Positions 17,213-25,574 of a stretch of DNA of 64,000 bases are shown here, in pieces. Position 1 is the stretch's first letter. Every line of letters starts with the position of its first letter. Source of the stretch: Bacillus sp. S3. Lineage in GTDB: Bacteria > Bacillota > Bacilli > Bacillales > Cytobacillaceae. The translations under genes were made by a program, and so were the position numbers. The notes beneath the pieces are model-generated. The model ran no database searches, had not been told where the DNA came from, and saw only the letters and a program-made list of their open reading frames with translations. Location of the stretch: NCBI RefSeq assembly GCF_005154805.1, contig NZ_CP039727.1, positions 3,841,501 through 3,905,500 of the forward strand. The letters run 5' to 3'.

Positions 17213-19630
17213 TTAATTCGCAACGATATTTACTAACTTACCTGGTACTGTAATCACTTTACGAATTGTTTTTCCTTCAATTTGTTCCTTTACCCGGTCA
17301 TCGTCCATTGCGATCCCTTCCAATGCTTCTTTGCTGGCATCCGTTGGAACCTTAAGCTTTGTCTTTACCTTACCGTTTACTTGGATGACAATTTCAACTT
17401 CATCATCGACTAATTTCGCCTCATCATATGCAGGCCAAGCTTCGTACGAGATGGTTCCGCTGTGACCTAGTTTTCCCCACAGCTCTTCAGCAATATGCGG
17501 GCAAACAGGTGCAAGCATTTTTACAAAACCTTCAACATAATCCTTTGGAAGAACAGTTGATTTATAGGCTTCATTAATGAATACCATCATTTGTGAAATC
17601 GCCGTATTGAAGCGTAACCCTTCATAATCCTCGGTAACCTTTTTCACCGTTTGGTGGTACACTTTTTCCAAGGTAGAAGCTTCTTCATTTGGCTGGATTT
17701 TCGAATTTAATTCACCGTTTTCCTCCACAAATAAGCGCCATATCCGGTCAAGGAAGCGACGTGAGCCATCTAGACCGTTAGTTGACCAGGCAATCGAGGC
17801 ATCAAGTGGGCCCATAAACATTTCATATAAGCGAAGTGTGTCGGCGCCATGACTGTCGATGATATCATCAGGATTGACCACATTTCCTTTAGACTTACTC
17901 ATTTTTTCATTGCCTTCGCCTAAAATCATCCCCTGGTTAAATAGCTTTTGGAATGGTTCTTTTGTCGGAACGACTCCGATATCATACAAGAATTTATGCC
18001 AGAAACGGGCATATAGCAAGTGAAGTACAGCATGTTCAGCACCGCCAATGTAAATATCAACCGGCAGCCAGTGATTTAATTTTTCAGCTGAAGCCAATGC
18101 TTCGCTGTTCTTTGGATCGATATAACGTAAATAGTACCAGCAGCTGCCGGCCCATTGCGGCATTGTATTCGTTTCACGGCGGCCTTTTTTGCCTGTTGCC
18201 GGATCCACGACATTTACCCAGTCTGCAATAATAGCAAGTGGTGATTCACCTGTACCGGACGGTTTGATATCTTTCGTTTTTGGCAGCATCAATGGAAGTT
18301 GATCTTCAGGAACAGCTGTCATCGTGCCATCTTCCCAATGGATAATTGGAATTGGTTCGCCCCAGTAACGCTGGCGGCTGAACAGCCAATCACGTAAACG
18401 GAAGGTTACCTTTTTCGTTCCAATGCCTTTTTCCTCTAACCAGGAAATCATTTTAGTAATTGCGTCTTCTTTATTTAACCCATTTAAGAAGTCGGAGTTG
18501 ATATGTTCACCATCTCCGGTATATACTTCTTTCTCAACGTCGCCGCCGGCAACAACCGGTATAATTGGCAGACCGAATTCTTTGGCAAAATCATAGTCAC
18601 GTTCATCGTGGGCAGGTACTGCCATAATTGCACCTGTTCCGTAGCTGACTAATACATAGTCTGCAATCCAGATTGGTATATTTTCACCATTTACCGGATT
18701 GATGGCATATGCTCCGGTAAATACACCTGTTTTCTCTTTCGCAAGGTCTGTACGCTCAAGGTCGCTCTTTGTTTTCACTTTATCTAAATAGGCTTCAACA
18801 GCAGCGCGTTGCTCAGCAGTTGTTATTTTATCAACAAAGGCATGTTCCGGCGCCAATACAGCATAAGTTGCACCGAATAAGGTATCCGGACGTGTGGTGA
18901 AAACAGTGAAGGTTTCATCATGTCCATCGATCGCGAAGGTTACTTCAGCTCCTTCAGAACGGCCAATCCAATTGCGCTGCATTTCTTTCAAGCTTTCTGG
19001 CCAATCAAGCTCTTCTAAGTCTTCTAATAAACGGTCCCCGTAAGCAGTGATTTTTAACATCCATTGCTTCATCGGACGGCGTTCAACCGGATGGCCGCCG
19101 CGTTCACTCTTGCCATCAATGACCTCTTCGTTGGCAAGAACGGTTCCTAATGCAGGGCACCAGTTTACAGCTACCTCATCAATATAGGCAAGTCCTTTTT
19201 CCCAAAGCTTTAAGAAAATCCACTGTGTCCATTTATAGTACTCAGGGTCTGTCGTATTGACTTCCCGATCCCAATCATAGGAGAATCCAAGTGCTTTAAT
19301 TTGTCTGCGGAAGGTGTTAATATTTTGCTCGGTAAACTCCGCCGGATCGTTACCAGTATCTAATGCGTACTGCTCTGCCGGCAGTCCGAAAGCATCCCAG
19401 CCCATTGGATGAAGGACATTATATCCCTGCATCCGCTTCATACGAGATAGTATATCTGTTGCTGTGTAGCCTTCCGGATGACCTACATGGAGTCCTGCAC
19501 CTGATGGATACGGGAACATATCTAGAGCGTAGAACTTGCGTTTATCATATTCTTCACTTGTTTTGAATGTTTTTTCTGTTTCCCATTTCTGTTGCCATTT
19601 TTTTTCGATTTGCTGATGGTCGAAACTCAT
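17213..19630 (-). CDS. leuS: Leucyl-tRNA synthetase
   Basis: Charges tRNA-Leu. The 805-residue length matches the bacterial enzyme. The class I signatures are HVGH (residues 48-51, in [19 protein letters not shown]) and KMSKS (576-580). The CP1 editing domain is present ([13 protein letters not shown], with the conserved Thr-rich peptide, and [20 protein letters not shown]). The C-terminal anticodon-binding domain ends [17 protein letters not shown]. It is controlled by the T-box leader upstream, with a dispersed repeat inserted in between. Confidence 0.97.
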   Translation of the reverse strand: MSFDHQQIEKKWQQKWETEKTFKTSEEYDKRKFYALDMFPYPSGAGLHVGHPEGYTATDILSRMKRMQGYNVLHPMGWDAFGLPAEQYALDTGNDPAEFTEQNINTFRRQIKALGFSYDWDREVNTTDPEYYKWTQWIFLKLWEKGLAYIDEVAVNWCPALGTVLANEEVIDGKSERGGHPVERRPMKQWMLKITAYGDRLLEDLEELDWPESLKEMQRNWIGRSEGAEVTFAIDGHDETFTVFTTRPDTLFGATYAVLAPEHAFVDKITTAEQRAAVEAYLDKVKTKSDLERTDLAKEKTGVFTGAYAINPVNGENIPIWIADYVLVSYGTGAIMAVPAHDERDYDFAKEFGLPIIPVVAGGDVEKEVYTGDGEHINSDFLNGLNKEDAITKMISWLEEKGIGTKKVTFRLRDWLFSRQRYWGEPIPIIHWEDGTMTAVPEDQLPLMLPKTKDIKPSGTGESPLAIIADWVNVVDPATGKKGRRETNTMPQWAGSCWYYLRYIDPKNSEALASAEKLNHWLPVDIYIGGAEHAVLHLLYARFWHKFLYDIGVVPTKEPFQKLFNQGMILGEGNEKMSKSKGNVVNPDDIIDSHGADTLRLYEMFMGPLDASIAWSTNGLDGSRRFLDRIWRLFVEENGELNSKIQPNEEASTLEKVYHQTVKKVTEDYEGLRFNTAISQMMVFINEAYKSTVLPKDYVEGFVKMLAPVCPHIAEELWGKLGHSGTISYEAWPAYDEAKLVDDEVEIVIQVNGKVKTKLKVPTDASKEALEGIAMDDDRVKEQIEGKTIRKVITVPGKLVNIVAN

Positions 19631-19654
19631 TTTGTTTTCCTCCTACAAAAAAAT

Positions 19655-19774
19655 AAAAGCGGAAGCGCCTTGTTCAGCCCCGACCTGCATAAGACGGGCC
19701 GGTGAGAAGGTTGTTTTTTAACCTTCTTGCCGGACTGGCTGTAGACCTGCGAGGGGCTAGGCGCTGCAGCTAGA
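19655..19774. repeat. Dispersed repeat, copy A (between T-box terminator and leuS)
   Basis: Begins AAAAGCGGAAGCGCC and ends GCGCTGCAGCTAGA, sharing its ends with copies at 29721-29780, 35402-35468 and 41861-42022. The centre contains a hairpin (CCGG..AGAAGGTT with AACCTTCT..CCGG, 19699-19733). It is transcribed as part of the leuS leader. Confidence 0.6.
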
Positions 19775-19785
19775 TAAAATAAAAA

Positions 19786-20040
19786 ACCTCTCATCCCAAA
19801 AAAGGGACGAGAGGATTGTATGTATCTTCCCGCGGTACCACCCACATTAGTGCATGAATGCACTCGCTTCATTCATCCTTAACGCGGAAAACGGCAAGCA
19901 TTACTGTTCCTTCATGCCTGCAACTCAAAGGCGAGTTCATGATGTACCCGGTTGACTTTCACCAGCCGTCAACTCTCTAATGGCTCGGATATTGACCACT
20001 ACTACTCCTGATCACTGTTTTTCTAATATAAAAAGTATTA
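19786..20040 (-). ncRNA. T-box leader (leucine) of leuS
   Basis: The T-box TGGGTGGTACCGCG lies at 19832-19845. The terminator stem is 19787-19797 with 19805-19815, followed by T6 on the minus strand. Stem I carries GAGAGTTGACGG...GGTGAAA and a specifier loop GAACTCGCC whose codon CTC (19933-19935) specifies Leu. Uncharged tRNA-Leu should stabilise the antiterminator and allow read-through into leuS. Confidence 0.93.
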
Positions 20041-20045
20041 CGGTT

Positions 20046-20074
20046 ATTGTATTAAATTTTCAGGCAGTATGCAA
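20046..20074 (-). promoter_or_regulatory. Promoter of the leuS T-box transcript
   Basis: On the minus strand TTGCAT (20069-20074) and TACAAT (20046-20051) are separated by 17 bases, just upstream of the T-box stem I. Confidence 0.65.
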
Positions 20075-20132
20075 GTATGCTTGCGCCTATTTTCATATTA
20101 GACCGTTTCTCTTCCTTTTAAACATCAAAAAA

Positions 20133-20154
20133 ACAGTGAGGTACCCCTCACTGT
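20133..20154 (-). terminator. Terminator downstream of yttB
   Basis: ACAGTGAGG pairs with CCTCACTGT; read on the minus strand it is followed by seven T. Confidence 0.85.
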
Positions 20155-20173
20155 CCATTCCACGTGGACAAAT

Positions 20174-20206
20174 CCTACATTTGTCCACGAACGGTGCCTG
20201 ACACCA
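20174..20206. repeat. GTGTCAGGCACC-type repeat at the yttB 3' end
   Basis: Minus-strand GGTGTCAGGCACC continues into GTTCGTGGACAAATG. This short motif is, from memory, common in intergenic DNA of some Bacillaceae. It forms a small palindrome (GGTG-TCAGG-CACC) and encodes the YttB tail. Confidence 0.45.
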
Positions 20207-21368
20207 ATTTCCTTTTTATTCCATGATCATAGATAAGTGTGGTTATGATGGCGATTAGGAAAAGTCCGATTAATAGGATAAATAGTGCTGACATGTTGTA
20301 TAGGTCTACAATTATTCCGCCTAGTAATGGGCCAATCATTCTGCCACCGGTTGCGGTGCTGTTGACGATTCCTTGATAAAAGCCTTCTCTTCCCTTAGGG
20401 GCTAAATCAAAAGCAATGGTAGGAACGGCAGGCCAGATGAACATTTCGCCGACTGTTAGGATTATCATTGCTACGAGGAAGCCTGAAAATGCATTCGCTT
20501 TACCTGCAACTAAAAATGAAACGATGAAGATCCCTATTCCAATTAGGATTTGCAACTTAAGAGAAGCAGATAGATATTTAAGTATCCCATTCAAAAGCGG
20601 CTGCCCGAGGACGATAATGGCCCCGTTTATCGTCCATAATAAACTATAGTGAGTCATTGAGATGTTTATTTCTTGCGTGTAAGATGCAATCGTTGTTGTC
20701 CATTGACTGTAAGAAACCCAGCATAGCAAATAACCCGAACAAATAATTAACAAGGCATGTAAATTCACTTTGTTTTTTATTGGAGTCATTGTTTTTTCGA
20801 TATGGTTGTGTGATGCATGTTCTACCGTGATTCCCTTATATCCAAAAATAGCAATTAGTAAGAAGACAACATACATGATGGTATTCGCTAAGAAGATTAA
20901 TTGGAAGGAGTAATCAGCTACGATGCCGCCAAGTGACGCACCAACGGCTACCCCGAGATTTTGTGCAACATAAATGGCATTAAATGATTTCCGCCCGCCC
21001 TCTTTCCAAACCGATCCCGCCATTGCATACATGGATGGAAAAATAATTCCTGCGCCAAAGCCAGCAATGGTTAGAAAAACGACGTATTGCGGCCAATCAT
21101 GCCAAATGGATAAGCCTATAAGGGCCAAGAGGGAAATACCAATTCCCAAAAGAATAGATTTATAGCCGCCAATTTTATCAAATAAATGGCCGCCATAGAG
21201 ATTTCCAATAACGCTTGCTCCCGAGTTGAGCATGAGGACAATCCCGGCTACGGATAAGGATTTTCCTAAATGATTGTGAATATAAATTGTATTTAAAGGC
21301 CATAAAAAAGAAGAGCCTATTACATTCACTGCCATCCCGATGATTAAAAGCCATAAGGCACGTGGCAT
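20175..21368 (-). CDS. yttB: MFS transporter YttB
   Basis: A 397-residue major facilitator protein with 12 hydrophobic segments. LFDKIGGYK between the second and third helices is the MFS motif-A region. The start MPRALWLLIIGMAVNVIGSS resembles B. subtilis YttB and is preceded by AAAGGAG; an upstream in-frame extension to 21527 lacks hydrophobic or conserved character. Predicted multidrug or drug/proton antiport; the substrate is unknown. The last ten codons (LVSGTVRGQM) are read from a GTGTCAGGCACC-type repeat, so the natural C-terminus may have been replaced. Confidence 0.85.
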   Translation of the reverse strand: MPRALWLLIIGMAVNVIGSSFLWPLNTIYIHNHLGKSLSVAGIVLMLNSGASVIGNLYGGHLFDKIGGYKSILLGIGISLLALIGLSIWHDWPQYVVFLTIAGFGAGIIFPSMYAMAGSVWKEGGRKSFNAIYVAQNLGVAVGASLGGIVADYSFQLIFLANTIMYVVFLLIAIFGYKGITVEHASHNHIEKTMTPIKNKVNLHALLIICSGYLLCWVSYSQWTTTIASYTQEINISMTHYSLLWTINGAIIVLGQPLLNGILKYLSASLKLQILIGIGIFIVSFLVAGKANAFSGFLVAMIILTVGEMFIWPAVPTIAFDLAPKGREGFYQGIVNSTATGGRMIGPLLGGIIVDLYNMSALFILLIGLFLIAIITTLIYDHGIKRKLVSGTVRGQM

Positions 21369-21537
21369 GAAAAACGCTCCTTTATCATTAACTATTTCGA
21401 TTCCCTTGGTAATTTTAGCTGTTTTTCTGTTCTGGCGCAATCGTTTTGTGTTTCCATTTTTCGCATTAATTCCGACACCATCACTGACACCCCAGACAAT
21501 TGACACCACGGCCCAATTCCAGCACAATAAACGTAAG

Positions 21538-21570
21538 AAAACACTGTCCCAAAAAGGGAAACAGTGTTTT
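21538..21570 (-). terminator. Terminator downstream of nrfA
   Basis: AAAACACTGT-CCC pairs with GGG-A-ACAGTGTTTT; it lies in the nrfA-yttB interval and reads into TTTT followed by a purine-rich stretch on the minus strand. Confidence 0.7.
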
Positions 21571-21653
21571 CCAACACAAATTTAATGGCTCTTTCCTGAA
21601 AATTTCTTATTCCTTCTTGGCGGGACGAATAAGAATGTCAAAATGGAAAGAGT

Positions 21654-23105
21654 CTATTTTTTTGGTGTCGCTGGTACGACTGGTGCCTGGGCAGGGAAAT
21701 AGCTGTTAACTGCCTGATCCTTTTTCTTCTCATTCACTTTCTCATCAGCTACAGCTTTTTTCGCTTTTTCAATTTCCTGATCAAGCTCTTCCATGTTGAC
21801 TCCTTTTTTCACAAGCTCTTCTGTTGCGAGGCGTATCGCTTTACTAGACTGTTCAATCGAAATCCTTAAGGAATCCATGGATCCTTGTGGATTGTGGAAG
21901 CCTGAAGAGTTTTCAGCCGCGATGATATCCCAGAACCATTGACCTTTACGGACAAATTCCTGTGCCTCTTTAATCTTTTCTTGGCTTACACCTGAAGTAA
22001 TCATTTTGTTTACATAATAATGGGCAGACGTAGAAATATCTTGGGCATCATGTAATCCGCTTACGTTTGCTTCCTGAATTTCAAGCACACGGTCTTTTAA
22101 TTTGTCTAAATCACGGTCACCATGGCACTGGCCGCAAGAAGTTTGCATTGTTTTAAGCGGTGAAGTCCACCAGTGTGACGAAATCTTTCTTTTTCCATCA
22201 ACACGTTCATATGGCATATGGCAATCGGCACAGGAGACATTTGCTTTACCATGTGTACCCGATGAATGGGTTTCAAATTCAGGATGCTGTGCTTTTAACA
22301 TTGGCGTTCCTGAAATATTACTGATCCAGTCTTTTTCAAAACCATTTTCTTTGGCAATCGTGTTATAGTATTCATACATTTCTTCAGGTTTAAAGCCTTT
22401 TGTCCATGGGTAGGTAACTTCGCTATTATTAGCAGCAAAGTAATATTCATCATGGCACTGGCCGCAAACATAGCTGCGCATTTCATTTTTCGTTGGTTTT
22501 GACACATCAACACCCTTAGCTTCCAATGCTTTAAAAAGACTTGGACGGGTAACCCGTAAATCCATTGTTTTTGGATCATGGCAATCAGAGCAGCCGATTG
22601 GCGAGTGACCCATTGCTTCACCTTTTGGCCAAATATCTTTGTTAAAATTAGCGCCCCAGTAGCTGTCGCCCATTTCTTCAATCATTTTTGGCACGGCCGT
22701 TGATTTACATGTATAACAGGAACCGACTGACTTATCGGTAATCCTTTTAACATTGCGGATATCTTCTAACGCGTAAGTATGGCCGCGGTCTTCATTGTAT
22801 TCTGTCGCAAATCCATAGCCATTGAAAAGAATTGGCAATAGTGGTTCCTTATCCGGATCGTACTTACTGCGTTTTACTGAACCATTGTATTTTGTATCTT
22901 CCATCTTTTCATTTTTCTTATAACTGTTATATTGAAGCGGAAATAAGTCTTTAAATGCTTCATTGCTTATTTCATCTGTTGAAAGGCCTGTCGTCTTCTT
23001 ACCTGCTGCCGAAGCGGTTTTATCGCTGGAGTCCTTGCCGCAGCCAGTAATAATCAGCACTAATGCCAATAGAAGAAGAAATGCCCCATATCGGAACCTT
23101 CCCAT
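21654..23105 (-). CDS. nrfA: Ammonia-forming cytochrome c nitrite reductase, catalytic subunit
   Basis: Reduces nitrite to ammonium with six electrons outside the membrane. The 483 residues contain five heme sites: the active-site CYTCK (130-134, lysine-ligated heme) and four CxxCH at 172, 214, 292 and 324. Catalytic residues Tyr221 (CHDEYYF), Gln273-His274 (KAQHPEF) and His280 agree with the family. An N-terminal lipobox ITGC (Cys22) predicts membrane anchoring, as in Gram-positive NrfA. Two bases separate it from the nrfH stop. Cytochrome c maturation genes must lie elsewhere. Confidence 0.95.
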   Translation of the reverse strand: MGRFRYGAFLLLLALVLIITGCGKDSSDKTASAAGKKTTGLSTDEISNEAFKDLFPLQYNSYKKNEKMEDTKYNGSVKRSKYDPDKEPLLPILFNGYGFATEYNEDRGHTYALEDIRNVKRITDKSVGSCYTCKSTAVPKMIEEMGDSYWGANFNKDIWPKGEAMGHSPIGCSDCHDPKTMDLRVTRPSLFKALEAKGVDVSKPTKNEMRSYVCGQCHDEYYFAANNSEVTYPWTKGFKPEEMYEYYNTIAKENGFEKDWISNISGTPMLKAQHPEFETHSSGTHGKANVSCADCHMPYERVDGKRKISSHWWTSPLKTMQTSCGQCHGDRDLDKLKDRVLEIQEANVSGLHDAQDISTSAHYYVNKMITSGVSQEKIKEAQEFVRKGQWFWDIIAAENSSGFHNPQGSMDSLRISIEQSSKAIRLATEELVKKGVNMEELDQEIEKAKKAVADEKVNEKKKDQAVNSYFPAQAPVVPATPKK

Positions 23106-23107
23106 TC

Positions 23108-23620
23108 TTAAAATCCTCCCTTATTTTCTAATAATTCTCCTGATACAGGTGGCTTATTATAGTGGTCATCTTTAAAGCCTTTCCCGTGTGGTACTGTTTT
23201 GTGACAGGAGATACAACTGTCCTTTGCATCATGCGAGACATTGTCAACCGTACTTTTGTGACATGAAATACAGTTGTCGTCCATGATCGCCTTTGTCCTC
23301 TCTGTTGCCCCAATCACATCTGGTATATCCTCAGTACCAAGTGTGTTGAAATAAATATGGGTCATCCCGGCACGGCCTTTGAAAAATAATTTCCCGACTT
23401 CACTCTTATGCGGCAGATGACAGTCATTACACTGCAATTCTGCATGTGTCGAATCGACGAATGAAGTATAAACGGATTTCATCGTATGACAGTTTTGACA
23501 AAAACCCGGGGAATCCAAATATGCCATTGTTTTTACTGTTGAAAATGATAAAAACACGCCAATCAGCAGGGCTAACACAACTAAAAACTTTTTGTTCATC
23601 TTTAGAAGCTTTTTGAACAT
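23108..23620 (-). CDS. nrfH: Cytochrome c nitrite reductase small subunit, quinol dehydrogenase
   Basis: Membrane-anchored tetraheme NapC/NirT-type protein that oxidises menaquinol and passes electrons to NrfA. From the preferred ATG (MFKKLLKMN, preceded by GGGAGGTGAAGAA) it has 170 residues. One transmembrane helix lies at about 10-30, and four CxxCH motifs follow. The first is CQNCHTM, with the Met typical of the NrfH heme 1 ligand. It is the middle gene of the operon. Confidence 0.95.
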   Translation of the reverse strand: MFKKLLKMNKKFLVVLALLIGVFLSFSTVKTMAYLDSPGFCQNCHTMKSVYTSFVDSTHAELQCNDCHLPHKSEVGKLFFKGRAGMTHIYFNTLGTEDIPDVIGATERTKAIMDDNCISCHKSTVDNVSHDAKDSCISCHKTVPHGKGFKDDHYNKPPVSGELLENKGGF

Positions 23621-23728
23621 TTCTTCACCTCCCATAAAATCTTTTGATCTCTCTATTTATTTATTAAAACACCCTAGGGGTACCTTAATCCAAATGAACC
23701 ATCCACCAATTTAAGCGCCTTGTTTTTA

Positions 23729-24541
23729 CTACTTTTTCTTGCGGTTTCTGAATAATACGGCCAATGCAGTTACGGCCAGAACACTTACCCCGCCGAATGC
23801 TGCGACTGCAAGGCTGGTGGTTTTCTTTTCTTTATTTTCTTTCAGTTCTTGAGGAGTTTTATTAATAGTTAGTTCTGTAGTTGGCTTAGTCTCGCTTCGC
23901 TCATATGTTATAGTGAAGTTTTTTTCATTACCTGCTTTTACATCTTGAAATAAATAAGAAGAGGTATTAGTGCCTTCCCAATGATTCTGTTTTTCATCTG
24001 GGGCCGGGGTCAGCTTTATTTTTTTCGCCTTTGACGGTTGAGTAACAGTAATATTGACAAGACCGATGTCCGCGAAGCTTTTAAAATCGTAGGATAATGA
24101 TTTCTTCGTCCTATTAACCTTTAGGCTGTCCGTATAAAACTCAATAACAAATTTATATCGTTCTTTTGGGGCAATCTCTTCAGTTGTAGTCCAGGAGATT
24201 GTTTCCTTTTCACGGTCAATGACGTATTCAATTTCAAAAGCATTTCGTAAATCGCTTGAATAATCCGCAACATAGCCAATTCGAAAATTCTTTTCCTTCA
24301 TTGGAAGGGGAATTTCAATTTGACCCTTCTGCGACTGATTAGAATTGTTAATCATCGCCCCCTGATAACCAATTAATAATGGTGCATGGTCTTTCTTCTG
24401 ATCGTTTGGATGAAAAGCATACTCGGGCATGATTTGAATCGATAATTCTTCCATTTTTAAAATCGATTCATTTTCTGCATAACTGATTGCAGGGTACATA
24501 AAGAGTAAAATGATACTTACAATGAACAAGTATTTTTTCAT
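23729..24541 (-). CDS. Secreted, C-terminally membrane-anchored protein, first gene of nrf operon
   Basis: A 270-residue protein I cannot assign to a named family. A signal peptide is clear (MKKYLFIVSI core, cleavage after YA at 22). About 215 residues of beta-rich extracytoplasmic sequence follow, then a low-complexity Thr/Lys/Glu linker, one transmembrane helix (about 244-264) and a short basic tail RNRKKK. There is no heme motif, lipobox or catalytic signature. The phrases LLIGYQGAMINNSN and KERYKFVIEFYTDSL suggest an Ig-like or surface-domain fold. Position ahead of nrfHA and behind Fnr-type boxes suggests a role in assembling or docking the nitrite reductase; this is inference. Confidence 0.65.
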   Translation of the reverse strand: MKKYLFIVSIILLFMYPAISYAENESILKMEELSIQIMPEYAFHPNDQKKDHAPLLIGYQGAMINNSNQSQKGQIEIPLPMKEKNFRIGYVADYSSDLRNAFEIEYVIDREKETISWTTTEEIAPKERYKFVIEFYTDSLKVNRTKKSLSYDFKSFADIGLVNITVTQPSKAKKIKLTPAPDEKQNHWEGTNTSSYLFQDVKAGNEKNFTITYERSETKPTTELTINKTPQELKENKEKKTTSLAVAAFGGVSVLAVTALAVLFRNRKKK

Positions 24542-24588
24542 TAATAACTTCCTTTCAAAAAAACTGTCTGAGGCAAATATGACTAAAA

Positions 24589-24604
24589 TGTGAACATATT
24601 CACA
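24589..24604 (-). promoter_or_regulatory. Fnr/Crp-type box 1 upstream of nrf operon
   Basis: TGTGAACATATTCACA is a perfect match to TGTGA-N6-TCACA, centred 55 bases before the start of the first nrf gene. Confidence 0.75.
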
Positions 24605-24675
24605 TAAACTTCAAAAATAGCGCTCCCCTGAGGAACTAGCGGCGGTTTGGGAATAAAATTTTCAAATCCCTACCT

Positions 24676-24681
24676 TATTTA
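24676..24681 (-). promoter_or_regulatory. Possible -10 of the Fnr-dependent nrf promoter
   Basis: TAAATA on the minus strand is centred 34 bases from the middle of Fnr box 2, close to the spacing expected of a class II Fnr-activated promoter (box near -41.5). Confidence 0.4.
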
Positions 24682-24704
24682 AACCATGATAAAGTAACCC
24701 AATC

Positions 24705-24720
24705 TGTGACCTACATCACA
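24705..24720 (-). promoter_or_regulatory. Fnr/Crp-type box 2 upstream of nrf operon
   Basis: TGTGACCTACATCACA is a second perfect TGTGA-N6-TCACA, 116 bp from box 1. Fnr activates anaerobic respiration genes through this consensus in Bacillus. Confidence 0.78.
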
Positions 24721-24881
24721 ACTTGAACCACAGTTGTTTCCAAAGTGTGAACAGCATTTTTCTTCTATTTCCATGTTGTTTTTATTAAGAAATTGTTGTC
24801 TTGAGTCTTTTGAGGGGGAATGAGATGGGAGAATCCTATTTTTTTGAGAAAATAAAAATTAATGAATATTTAGCAAAAAAA

Positions 24882-24905
24882 TCCCCCAACGAAAATGTTG
24901 AGGGA
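24882..24905 (-). terminator. Terminator of the ytzC-small gene unit
   Basis: TCCCCCAAC pairs with GTTGAGGGA (one mismatch); minus-strand reading continues into seven T. Confidence 0.8.
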
Positions 24906-24918
24906 ATGAACCTTAACC

Positions 24919-25083
24919 TTATTCTTGATGCATTTTAGATTTTACCGGCTGGCCGCCAGACTTTTCGTATTTCTTTTTTGCCTGTTTTACAAGATCAATA
25001 TCCTGACCTAGTTCGACATCTTGGTTATTACTTCCATTTCTTGTTTTTTGTTCAGGGTTTTGCTGCTTTGAACGTTTTTTCAC
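24919..25083 (-). CDS. Small hydrophilic protein, 54 residues
   Basis: Starts at GTG (25083) nine bases after AGGAGG and ends at TAA. The product is basic and hydrophilic (begins MKKRSKQQNPEQKTRN, ends SGGQPVKSKMHQE), with no membrane segment and no cysteine. It lies 16 bases after the ytzC stop on the same strand, followed by a strong terminator, so it is a real transcribed unit. Gln/Asn/Lys richness is reminiscent of small spore proteins, but I recognise no SASP signature. Function unknown. Confidence 0.65.
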   Translation of the reverse strand: MKKRSKQQNPEQKTRNGSNNQDVELGQDIDLVKQAKKKYEKSGGQPVKSKMHQE

Positions 25084-25099
25084 AACGGTTCGCCTCCTC

Positions 25100-25363
25100 T
25101 TAATGCCCTTCTAATATCATTGAGTTTTGTAAATGCTGAAGCTGCAGTCTCATTCGATGAAGTTGTTCCCGCTGCTGCGAATTCGCACTTAGAGCCATTT
25201 TGGCAATATCCTGATAGGTATCCTCTAGCTGTTGCAGTGCAGTTGTATAATTATCGTCATTATAATGCTCTTGAAGGCTGCTTTGTTTAAATTGTTCCTC
25301 CGCATAACGAATGGTGTCCTCCACTTGCTGCATTAAATTATCCATTGAGTCGCGAGTAGCCAT
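25100..25363 (-). CDS. ytzC: DUF2524 family protein YtzC
   Basis: An 87-residue, wholly helical, acidic protein with the family's features: MATRDSMDNLMQQVEDTI at the N-terminus, EHYNDDNYTTALQQLED in the middle and QREQLHRMRLQLQHLQNSMI near the C-terminus. B. subtilis YtzC occupies the same place next to ytqA. Role unknown. AGGGGGT precedes the start. Likely co-transcribed with the 54-residue gene downstream. Confidence 0.82.
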   Translation of the reverse strand: MATRDSMDNLMQQVEDTIRYAEEQFKQSSLQEHYNDDNYTTALQQLEDTYQDIAKMALSANSQQREQLHRMRLQLQHLQNSMILEGH

Positions 25364-25574
25364 TTAAGTACCCCCTTATTGTTTCTACACAATCCCATTA
25401 TGAAGCACACTGCTTCATTTCTTATTGTGTTCTCCATTCTGTTTCCTATAACTCAAACAGTTGGAGAAATTATGGCAATTTAACTTGAAACAATTACAAT
25501 TGGATAAGGCTATTACTTCATGTTAAAATTGACCTTATTGTGATTTTACTTTTTAAAAAAGGAGGTTTTCTGAC

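Noticed and set aside
19627..19872. 81-codon open frame upstream of leuS
   Set aside because: It spans the T-box, its terminator and the dispersed repeat; no coding character.
21369..21527. N-terminal extension of yttB to an ATG at 21527
   Set aside because: The extra 53 residues are not membrane-like, lie over GGTGTCA words, and the internal ATG has a good AAAGGAG site with a conserved YttB start.
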